Positions 35,101-47,100 of a DNA stretch of 64,000 nt are shown here, in pieces (position 1 is the first letter of the stretch; every line of letters begins with the position of its first letter). Under the pieces are notes generated by a model, which did no database searches, was not told where the DNA came from, and saw only the letters and a list, made by a program, of their open reading frames with translations. The position numbers and the translations under genes are program-made. Source of the DNA: Prunella strophiata (Eukaryota > Chordata > Aves > Passeriformes > Prunellidae); assembly GCA_036583965.1 (NCBI GenBank), contig JAZBQD010000031.1, positions 1 to 64,000 on the forward strand, given 5' to 3'.

Positions 35101-38100
35101 CCCAAATGACATCTTTTGGAGTCTTCAAACTCTGTTTCTGATTCTGAATGTTTTGTTTTATGAAGCCATTGATTAGTGTCTGCTTAATCAGTGGGAGGTG
35201 ATCTAATTTCAGTCTGTCTCAAAAGTCCAACAGAGGGAGGGAGGAAGGGAATTATGGGAAGTATAGGCCAGTCTGCATCATTTCAGTTTCCCAAAGGGTT
35301 ATAGACTAAATAATCGGACACATTGTTTGTAAACATCTGGAGATTGAGTAGCTGATAACAGCAATATGGATTTGTTAATAAGAAATCAAACCCAAACACT
35401 TTTTTATTGCCACCGAGGGAAGAAATGTGTGACATCAGAGGCCTTTCATTCCTTCAGAAGGTTTGTCAATCAGTGATTAGGTGCAAAGGAAGGTGTAAAA
35501 GTGGTGAAAGTAGGAGCAGGTGACACAGAAGTGTACATTTGCTGTCCAATCTTGCAACGATGACGTTAGGAAAGCCAAAGCCAGACTGGAGTTGAATCTG
35601 GCGAGGGATGTGAACAGCAACAAGAAAGGATTCTACAAGTACACGAACAGCAAAGGAAAGGACCAGGAAGGGTATGAGTGCACTGCTTCTCAGAGCAGGG
35701 GAGCTGGTGACAAAGGACACAGAAAAGGATGAGGTACTCAATGTTTCCTGTACCTCTGTCAGTTAAAGGAATCCTTCAGGAATCCCAGGAGCCTGAGACC
35801 AGACAGAGGGAAAGTCTGGAACAAGGAAGCCCTACACTCAGTGAAAGAGGTCAAGGTTAGAGCACTTAAACAAACTGGCTTTACCCAATCATTTGCCTGT
35901 AGTCTTGGTTAAGTGGAAAGGTCTGAGAGGAGTGGAGGTTAGCCTGTGTGACACCCATCTGCAGGAAGGCTCAGGAGGAGGATCCAGGATACCACAGACA
36001 TATATGTGGCTCTGGCCTTGGTGCCATGGAAGGTCATGAAGCAGATTATCTTGGGTACTGTCATGGGGCATCTACAGGACGACATGGTGATCAGGCCCAG
36101 GCAGAATGGCAGGTGCTGCCTGACTCACCTGATGTCCTTGTATGACAAGGTGATGCACTTAACAGATGAGAGAAAGGCTGTGGATGTTATTTACCTGGAC
36201 TTTAATGGAGCCTTTTGACACCGTTTCCCACATCATTCTTCTGGAGAAACTGGATGCTCATGGCTTGGATAGGTGCACTCTTTGCTGGGTGGAAAATTGG
36301 TTGGATGGCTGGGCCCAGAGAGCCATGGGGCATGGAGTTACATCCATCTGGGACTGGTCACCAGTTGTCTTCCCCAGGGCCCAGTATTTGGCCAGTTCAG
36401 TTTAATATCTTTATTGATGATGTAGATGAGGGAACTGAGTGTACCCTGAGTAAGTTCGCAGATGACACCAAGTGGGGTAGGATGTGGATCTGCTGGAGAG
36501 CAGGAAGGCTCTGCAGAGGAAACAGGACAGGCTGGAATGATGGGCCAAGGCCAACAGCGTGAGGGTCAACAAGGCCAAGTGCCAGGCCCTGCCCTGGAGT
36601 GACTGTAACCCCATGAAGCACTCCAGGCTGGGACAGAGGAGCTGGAAAAAGCCCTGTGAGTGTTGGTCAAAAGTGGCTCAACACAAGCCCAGGTGTGCCC
36701 AGGTGGTCAAGAGGCCAGCCAGTGGCCCCTGGGCTGTGCCAGCTCTGGGGTGGCAGCAGGGTCAGGGCAGTGCCTGTCCCCTGTTCTGGCACTGCTGGGG
36801 CACCTCCAGTGCTGGGGGCAGCTCTGGGCCCCTCCTGACAGGAGAGACCTGGAGGGGCTGGAGCGTGTCCAGGGAAGGGAACGGAGCTGGGGTAGGGGCT
36901 GAAGCACCAGGAGAGGCTGAGAGAGCTGGGAAAGGGGCTGAGCCTGGAGAAAATGAGGCTCAGGGGGGACCTTGTGGCTCTGCACAACTCCCTGACAGGA
37001 GGGGACAGCCAGGGGTGTCTGGTTCTGCTTCCACGGAAGTGACAGGACAAGGGGAAGTCACCTCAAATTGCACCAGGTTTAGATGTGATACTGGGAGCAA
37101 TTTTTTGCCCCAAAAGGACTGTCCAGCCTTGGCACAACTTGCCCAGAGCAGTGGTGGAGTCCCCATCCCTGGAGGGATTTGAAAGGCATCTGGATGTGGC
37201 ACTTGGGGACATGGGTTAACAGTGGCCTTGGCAGTGTTGGGGGAACTGTTGGACTTGATGATCTTGGAGGGCTTTTCCAACCTAAACAATTTATGAATTT
37301 AAGTCCCATGGGGCCTGACGGGTTGCACTGAGTGCTGAGAGCTGGCTGACGTCATTGTGAGGCCACTCTTGATTATCTTTGAAAGGTCATGGCGACTGGC
37401 AGAGATTCCTGGAGGCTGGAAGAAAGAAAATACCACTTGTATCTTCAAAGACAGAAAGGAAGATCTGCGGAACTACAGGCCAGTCTACCTCACCTCAGTC
37501 CCTGGGAAGCTGATGGAGAGAATCATCCTGGAAAGCATTTCCAAACACATGAAGGACAAGATGGGGATTTGAAGTAGTCAGCATGGATTCAGTATGGATT
37601 CAGTAGTCAGCATGGATGAAGTAGTCAGCAGGGCCAATCACGCTTAAATCAATCTGATAGCCTTCTACAATGAGGTCACTAGCCGGGGAAATAGGAGTAT
37701 AGAAAGATGGTTCATGGAATGTCCCTGCATTCAATTCTCACTATTGTTTCTGTCACCAAGGACTTGGAAGTATGTAGACAGCACAAAGCTGAAAGTGACA
37801 GCAAATGTACTGGAGAAAAGGCTAAAAGTGAAAGTGGTCATGACAACAAAGAAACAATTTAAAAATAGAACAGAGAACAGTGTAAAATTAAAGATTATAT
37901 TGTTTGGGAAGAAACACTGTCACAGCTGAAAAACAATGAGCAGCCTCCCAGGAGTCAGTGCTTCAGAAGAGGATTCAAGATCCATAGCAGATCAAAAGCT
38001 GATTGGGAACCAGCAGTGTCATAGTGGTTTTTTAAGAAGGCAGATGTTAAACTGAGAGCTTTGAGGAGGAGTGTAGACTCCGTGAAGTAATTAGACATGT

Positions 38101-41100
38101 GAAGTAATTCCTTTGCTCTAATGCAGAGTCACCATGGAGTACTGTTTCCAGGAGCAGGCACTGCAGTTCAGGAAATGTGTGGGACAACTGAAGAGGACAG
38201 AGAGATGAGAGCAAACAGCATAACCCATACTGAAACAATAAGAGTTTTTTAGACTAAAGAAGACAGAAATGAGTAGAGCAATGGGACTCCCTATTTTGGT
38301 TGTCATCAGATGGACTCAGACAAACTGCACAGAGGATGTGTCAATGTGAAGAGTTCCCATCCCCTGAGCTTTGAGTATGAACAACCATAGAACTTACAAG
38401 TATTTGGGTGGGACTAATGCCTGCCACTGTAAATAGATCTTGAAAGGGACTAGGAAACATAATCTTGACGTTCCTTTAAAAAAAAAAAAAAAAAAAGCAT
38501 TGAACATTTCTGAATAACTTTGAGACAGCAGACTAAATAGCAGCCTTCTAGCAAAAAAAAAATTAGTTTTTATTGTAACAAAGCTAGCAGAACTGAGTCT
38601 TCTGGCTTGTCTTGTTTGTGTTATAACAGGGAAAAAGCAGCAAACTGGAACAAAACAAAACTCCAGAACGAAACGCCACTGTGTTCAGAAAGAGCCAGAA
38701 ACCTATGACACAGGTAAGAAGAGGCAGTAGCTAAGAATTGTTTATGAAGCAGATAAAAGATAAATGTGATTCTAGGATTTGAATCTGAGCAACAGCTGTG
38801 CTTCTGATGTTTCCATTCAGTAGTTCACTGTACTGTTGACAAGGAGGAGCTGGCTGCTGTCCTGGCCCTGTGTCAGTATTGCAGAGTAAGACTGAAAGGA
38901 CTGCACACTGCCTGAGTGTAGTTCCACGTGCTCTTACTATCGCATAATGTAACAGTGAAGGAGGAATCACTTTTTGAACTAAACAAAAGCCAGTTAAAAT
39001 AGTTGCATTATTAAACTCATTAAAATATTTATAATTTTTACTCAGCAGAATATGTTCGCAGGAAAAACTCTGTAGCTGTTGTTGCCAGATCACCTTTTCT
39101 GGGAACCAGAGACCCAGGCAATCTGTCCTAGAAAACTAAAACTAGCCTTGATTCAGTGAGTGGAATAACTTGGTATTTGTAAATCACAGCACTCATTAAA
39201 CACCCCAGTCTTCTGCCAAGTGCTGTTTGATTCACGAACTTTTCCCCAGGAAAGGGATAGCCTGGGTCTGTTATCATTGGGAAAAGAGGAGAGGCTGTGG
39301 GTCTTGTTATGGTAAGAATTCAGGCAGATGGCTGCTAAACCACTTTCTTCCCAGAACCCATTTCAGTAAATTATAATTCTTGTGGATTATGCCAAACTTC
39401 TACTTGGGATTTCATAAAGAGGCCAGAAACTGAAAACCATTAAAACCATGCCACACAAGGTGCTTTTCCCTGGCTGTTGAGTAACTTGGCTTGGTGGTCT
39501 GTGAAAGCTTTTACTATGAAAACACTTTGGCCAAAAGAAGAGGTTACTCAGCATACTAAAGTAATTGTGCAACAGAAATTAACAGAGGAAAAATGTCCAC
39601 TGGTCAGGTAGAAGTACACACCTTGAAAGAGAATGGTAGATCAAAGGGTGTTTGTAAAATGCTCCTTGAAAGTGAGTGATGTGTGCCTTGCGACATTCCA
39701 TACCTGAAGCTGTAAACTGAGCTTCATGTGTTGAAGTGCAGCTAGACACAAGTTTGGTAGCGTGCGACCTGTTTCTTTTTAGGGTTCACTGTGCGCATTG
39801 AAGGAGATAAAAAAAAAAGATGTTGTGTTAGCACTGGTGTTCTAAATGTTGTGTTTTGACAGGTAGTATGGAAGAGCAGTGGTCTTTAGAGATTCAGGAC
39901 AAAGGCCGAGTTACCTGTCCCACGTGCCGGGCTGTGGTGAGGAAGACCGTAGAAGGACTGAAGAAACATATGGTGAATTGCAGGAAGGTAAGAACACACG
40001 AGATGAGCAACGGTTTCTTTACTCCTCTTCAGCTTACTGATAGAAATGCCTGCCTGTTTTGTCTTGTATTTAAAGCCAGTTTCATCTCATCATCACGTCC
40101 CTAAGCAAGAGTCCTTTACAAATCTGTAAGAACAGTGATTGGTGCTTCTTGCCCAGCCTTTTGCTGGAGGTTTGGGGGAGTGAACAAAGGTGTAGTCATT
40201 TCATTGTCCCACTAGATTTTAGACTCCATAAAATCAGTTCTTTGAAGAGAGTTACCAGGCCCAAATACATTGTTCTGCTCTCCTGCTCCTTTCCCCCAAA
40301 GAGTTTTCCACTGCTTTGGTTAATTTACAGTTAAATGCACCACGTCCTTGTTCATTTCTAGGAAATGTTCACGTGTCATCACTGCGGGAAGCAGCTGAAG
40401 TCTTTAGCAGGGATGAAATACCATGTCATGGCAGACCATAACAATCAGGTAACACAGCTGCTCTGCATCTGAAACTCCTACAGGCAGAACAGGCTTTGGT
40501 CCTTTCCTGCTACACACAGACACAGAACATGGAGTGCTTTTTTCAAGTGTTCTAGCCGTTCAAATCTAGTTGAACTATTATTTTTCCTGTGAGACTTGAC
40601 ATCTGAAAAACATCAGAATGTTACCAGAGATGGTAGGCATGCAACATCTTAGAAAGAGGGATGAATTTCTGTTTAGGCTGGTAATAAGTCACACATAAAA
40701 GGCATTCCAAATCAGAAGGAAAAAGATTAGGCTGCAATTTTCAGTCCTTTGCTAGAAAGGAGGAGGTATTTCTTCATCCAGAGCAGACTAGATTTGAAGT
40801 AAAATAGCAGAAGCAATTAGTTCTCATCTCTCTTTATTGTAAAAATTAGTATGTAAAAATACTAATCTAATGCTAGCTAGGTTAGTACTAATACTACAAT
40901 CTGCTTTTCCTCTTTGTTCTTACTTTAAAGAAGGCAATGTCTCCTGTTGTAGTTGTGAAGAATTAACACTTTTGAAAAGGTCATTTGGAAGTTTGTGTAA
41001 AGTTCAGATGATTCACTCTGAATTTTTTTGCATGATTTCCAGTACTGCAGTTTCTGAACCTACCGCTGTATTAGTAAATGATGCAGGTCAGGGATCACGT

Positions 41101-44100
41101 TCTGGCCCTGAGGCTTGTCTGTCACTGAGTTCTATCTTTTTACTCAGTCTAGGTGTAATATTAGGTAAAGTAGGAAATAATATACAATAACCATTAGAGA
41201 GAGAATAAGAAACTTGAGCTGTAGTTTTGCACAGATGAGTAACTGTTACAAGCAGTCTGCTTCACTTTAGTCAGGCTAAGTGGAAACAGTAGGACCAGTA
41301 AATGTTTAAGATGCATTATTCTCTGTCAGTTTACTCTTTTAAAGATAATTCCTTTTCAGTTTAACCCCAGCCAGCAGCCAAGCCCCATGTAGCCCTTCAC
41401 TCTCTCCCTCACCCACAGGATGGGGGAGAGAATCATAGTGAGATAACTCATGGGCTGAGATAAAGACGGTTCGATAGATAAAGCACACAAGCAAAGCAAA
41501 ACAAGGAGTTCATTCACCACTTTGGCAGGAAGGTCCAGGCATCTCCAGGACCACAGGGCTTCATCACACATAGGGGTAGCTTGGGACAGCAAATGCCATC
41601 ACTTTGAACGTCTGCCCCCTTCCTCCTCCTTCCCCCAGCTTTACTTGCTGAGCATGATAGTGTATGCTCTGCAATGTCCTCTTGGTCAGCTGGGGTTGGC
41701 AGTATGCTCTGCAATATCCTCATGGTCAGTTGGGGTCAGCTGTCCCAGATATGTCCCCTCCCAGCTGCTCATGCACCCCCAGGCCACTCTGGTGGAGCAG
41801 CATGAGAAAAGCCCTTAGCGCTGTGCAGGGGCTGCTCAGCAACAGCAAAACAATCTCTGAGCTATCAACCCAGTTCTCAGCACAGATCCAAAACACAGCC
41901 CCACACCGTCACTCCAGCCAAAACCAGCACAGATACAGAAAGTCATTATTATAGTAAATACATGTCTGTAAAATCATAAGTTGCAGAGATTTAATTTTTT
42001 TAATTTTTCCTGCCCCAGTAGTAGTGAATTCCCTATGAGAACTGTAAATGCTGAGCGTCCTGTGTTTTTCATTCATCTTTCTGCTGTGCTTTAGCCAGTT
42101 GTGAAGGAGGGAGAAGAATTGGATGAGCAGCTTGAGCGAGACCGCCTTCGGAAGGTTTTGAAGCGAATGGGAAAACTAAAGTGTACAAGGGAGGTAAGCT
42201 GCATTGTGCAGAGTGTCAATTAAACAGCAGTGTTTTATGCATAGACACGAAAAATGAGACTGCTGTTGAGTGTGCTCTGGCCAAAGCAAGATTTGTTTCA
42301 AGATCCCAGCTATGCTTTTGAGACAGAGTAGCATAGAATCATAGAATGGTTTGGGTTAAAAGAGACCTTTAATAGTCATTTCAGTGCCAATTCTTTGTTG
42401 CAGATTTTGTCTGTCCAAATAGACTACCATTAAAGTTTTCTACCTGCCTGTCTCTGCTCTGTCAGGATAAGTGCTGGTACTTTGGTCAGCAGACTGTGGA
42501 TCCTGTTCACACTGGGTGTGTAATCCCTTGAAGAACAGTTTTCTTCCATGTATTTTCCTTTTGTGTTGACAGGGCTGCACAGGGCAGCTTCACCAGCATA
42601 ATGGGATACCTATATCATGTTAGAAAATGTGGGAAGGCTGATTCTGAGCTGGAGAAAATGGCTATGAAGTGCCATCACTGTGGGAAAGCATACAGATCAA
42701 AGGCAGGACTTGTCTACCACCTCCGATCGAAGCATGGGCCGGTGAGTGCACCCTGCTGTGGTATCAGGGGATTGGGATGGGACTTCAGCCACTCAGGCTT
42801 GAGACATGTGTAGGCTTTTGTCTGCTACTTTGTTGGGTAATTACAGACCACAAATGTTTGCATTTTTCCTGCCCCTGGATTATTTTGTCCTTGATAGTTT
42901 CCTTCTAGCAGCAGCTGTTGCTTGTCTGTGACTAGGATGAAGTTTTTAATAGTAAATCAGCATGGCAGCAGTAAATGACCTGACTTTTGCTCCATGAAAG
43001 AGTGATGCTAGCATAATTTGTGAGATGCTTTCCTTTGCTCTTAAAAGACTCACCATTGGAGCAGAACAGGAAGTCTTGTTGTCCATGAGGGTTTTACAGT
43101 GAATGATGGAATACCTTTCAAGACTAGCAACTGCATGAAGCTCTCTGCTTGAGCCTCACTGCTGTGATCCCTGTGAACAGTTCTGGAGGTCTGTCTGACC
43201 AGTGGGATGCACTTCTGTCCTGTGTCTGTGACAGTAAACCATAGCTGATGCAGCCTATTTATGAGGGATTTGGCAAAACATTTATTCCCAGTATTTAGTG
43301 TAACTGAAATAGGAAGTAGTGAAAGAGGCTCACCTTTTTGGGCCTTCATTGCAGGTCACTTTCCTCCATGAGGAGAGAAGAACAGAAAACCTGAAAGAAA
43401 TGAAACGGGAGCAAAACAACACAGGCAGAGTTCAGAGGAGATCTGCAAAGGTGGCAATCTACTATCTTCATGAGCTGGCAGGAGAAGAGCTGGCCAAAGA
43501 GTGGCCCAAAAGAAAAGTTCTGCAGGACTTGATTCCAGATGACCGGAAGGTACAAGGCCTTAAAAATGCTCAATAGGGTTCAAGTTTATACCTCCACATC
43601 TAATGAGTCTTGTAGTGGCTCCTACCCCACGTTTATGACACATGGAAAGCAGTGTGTTGCATGGGGGACTGGGTTCTGCTGTCTTTCTCTCTCACAGTAT
43701 TTCTGCAGCAGCAGTTGCTGTGGTGCAAGTGTTTTGTTCAGGTAGGCTGTAATGACTATGAAGTCCTATTGCTGGAATTCCCCGGGGGCACGAGGAACAC
43801 GGGCTATCATAGGCTCAGATCACTCCTGCCATGCTCTAAGGCCCCAGCAATCCTTCCAGTCTGTGATACATGCTGTGGTATTTCACAGTGCTTTAGACTT
43901 CAGAGTTTCCAGTAGCATCCTTTAGGCTGTGAGTGAAAGCCAAGGGAAAACAATGGATTTCAGTGGGGTAAGGACATTTAGAGGAATTGTTGTAGTCAAG
44001 GCAATGGGAGGTTTCAGATTCTGATATTGTGGGGGTTTTCCAGATTCAGTTATGTTTCTAGAGAGTTGGTGAGACAGGAGAGCATTGATTATTGGGAGTT

Positions 44101-47100
44101 TGCCTGTTAGAGTAGGAGAAGAGATAGCGCTTCTGTCTCAGCCTAGAAGAGGAAATTCTGCCTAGCCAGCATTACTTCCAGCTCTCAATTCCATCTTTGT
44201 CTCAGCTGAAATACACTCGTCCTGGACTGCCCACATTTAGTCAAGACGTGCTGTGCAAATGGAAAACAGAGATAAAGATGTACCGAAGAGTCCACTGCCC
44301 AAATCAGGTAATCCTTAACTGTTTCTGAAGCCCCAGAGGGGAGAGATTTTAGGGCTGTATGAGCCAACAGCTTCCCACAACCGTGACGCTGCAGTTGGTC
44401 TCTCTGTGGGAGACAAATCCTGCTCCGTCTCAATATGGTTGTTTAGTATAATCAAGTCCCTGTTTAGTCTTGGGGATGTCTCAGGATGCTCTTTTTGTCT
44501 TTTGCGTCAAAGGGCCCTAGGGATGATCCTTTTGGGAATGTGTGTGAACACTTGAGAGCCAGTAACTTGGTGTCAGGCTGGTACAGTTTTCTCATCCAGG
44601 TGTGCACTTGGTCCATTTGGAGGTTTGAACAGTGGAAAAATGACAGGCCTCTGCCTTTCTATCTAAATCTAATCATAAAAGGAAGGAGTAGAGTTGGAAA
44701 TACAAGAGCAAAGAGTTTGTCTGGCACAAGACTTTTAATTTTCTTCGTTGCACTAGACCAGCTTTAAGCCCTTTTCAACCTGGCCTTGAGCATTTCCAGG
44801 CATGGAGCAGCCACAGCTTCTCTGGGCAACCTCTGCCAGGGCCTCAGCACCCTGACAGGGAAGGATTCCTTCCCAGTATCCTATCTAACCCTGTCCTCTG
44901 GCAATGGGAAGCTATTGCCCTTGTCCTGTCATTCCAGGTCCTTGTACAAAGTCCCTCTCCGGCTTTCTTGGACCCCTTCAGGCACTGAAAGCTAAGTTTC
45001 TCACAATGCCTCACAACAATCACCAGTCAGATCCAGTGGGAACAAACGGCCCCACTGGTGGAGGTGGTGGTGGACATCTCCATGTCATGCATGCTGTCAT
45101 AGAGCCAAGGGTCTGTGGCAGTTGCCCTCTGCCCTCTGGGTTTGGTGTATAGATGGTGCTTTCCCCATGCCCTCCCCTACCCCACCCCCAGCACTCTCTC
45201 CCCAGTATTCAGGCTAGCATCATTTTCAAGATCAGAATTGCAACCCCATGTTGTCTATGGAGCTGTCTGCAGAGAGCAGCTGTCCTGTGTCACCAGCCAG
45301 TGACCCAGCAGCATGTCTTGCTCCTGCCTCCTGTTCTGGGACCTGAGCTGAGGGCTGAGCAGAGTGTGGTACCCCAGGACTGATGCCTGAAGCTCCCCAT
45401 GGGCCAGGCCTCTAAAGCTGCTCTTAAGCTGAGATCAGGGGTGTTGGATGCTGTGCTCCTGCTGTGTGCCACTAGTGTCTTGTACCTGCCCCGTGTGCTC
45501 TGCTTGAAACTTTTCTCTGTTGCACTTCGGGCAGAAAGCAAACTGTCATTTTGGTCAGGCTATTGATAGAGCAGGAGAGTAACTGTTGCAGAAGTCTCTT
45601 TTTTATGTCCAAGTGTGCTCAGAAACTGGAAATATAAATACTAAGCTTACTCTTCTAATGGGCTTTTTACCAGAAGCTTTCTGGCTGTGGAGCATTGGTA
45701 TATGCCTCCCTCTACCTCTCTTTTGCACTTTTGGGATTGGCCTCCAGACATAATAATGCTTTATTGTCCAGGAAGAAGTGATTTCTTGCTAGCATGTTGT
45801 TCACATTTGGTTTTCTTTACTGTTTCAGGGTTGTGAATCTGTGTATGGCAGTGTCTCGGGACTCAAATCTCACCTTGGCACATGTACCTTGGTTGGTAGC
45901 CTTCCTTTTAATAGCCCCACTGTCCCTGTCCCTCTGATAACCCTTTGTTCAAGCTCTTGTCCTGCCACCTGCTGATCTGAGATCCTCACAAGTTCATGAA
46001 TTCATGGAATGGTTTGGGTTGGTGGGGCTCTTAAAGATCACCTTATTTCAGCCCCCAGTTTGGGTGCTCCCCTATGTGCTAAGGATGTTGCCATTGTAAA
46101 CAATACTTGAGAGCAGGAGAAGGCACCTTACTGGCATTCCTTTTAATGACACAGCAGTTCTACCTGTAGGTTCACAGCTACAAGAGCAGTTTTTCCAGGT
46201 GCACTGCTGGAGACCTTATGGCATCTCAGAGAGCAGTCCTGTGCTTCATGGGCACAACTGTTCACTCATGTCAGTGCTGCTGTAGCTGAAGCTGTCTGCT
46301 ATGGATGAGAGCTTCTAGTTTTTATTGCAGGGTTCTATCTGAGCAAAATTGAAATGAAATATATAGGTTTATCAGCCTCCTGGTCCAGCAACTCTTGATG
46401 GAATTTTGTTTGTTTGTTTGTTTGTTTTGATGCCAGGGAGACTTTGTGGCTGGTAAATACAAGTGTCTCCTGTGTGAGAAGGAGTTCATTTCAGAGAGTG
46501 GGGTCAAGTATCACATCAACTCTGTGCACGCTGAGGTAAGGCAGGCAGAGTGGAACCTCAAACCCCAGGATGTTGGAAGTGGGGAGAGTGTCTTAAGAAG
46601 AAAATGCTGGATGTGTGCCAAGTTTTACTTTTTCCTTGCTCATTGTTGGGAACAGGGTCCTTAAACTTAGCTGGTCTTATGTGTTAGTCTGGGGAGTAAG
46701 TGTTGTGTCATGTCACATGCCTTGTCCCAAGCTGCTGCTGCTCTGTTCAGCTCTGCAGCATTTCCTGTGCCTTTAACTAGGCAAATGTCAAATCAATCCT
46801 CTGAGACAGAGTGACACCTAAGGAGACACATCAAAGAACAGAGCGTTGTTAGGCAGTTGCCTTTCCAGATCTTACCTTTCAGGGAAACCTTTTACCACAA
46901 GGCAGCTATATTGTAAGCCCTGATATGCTTCATTTGGTATTTCCACCACCATCAGTACCAACCTGTTGCCTTCTAAACCTGCAGGACTGGTTTGATGTGA
47001 ATACAACGACCACCAAAAGCTTTGAGAAGCTAATGAAAATTCGCCAAAGGGAAGAGCAGAAGAAGCAACGGAAGAAACGTCCTTTGACCAGGGGCAAAAA

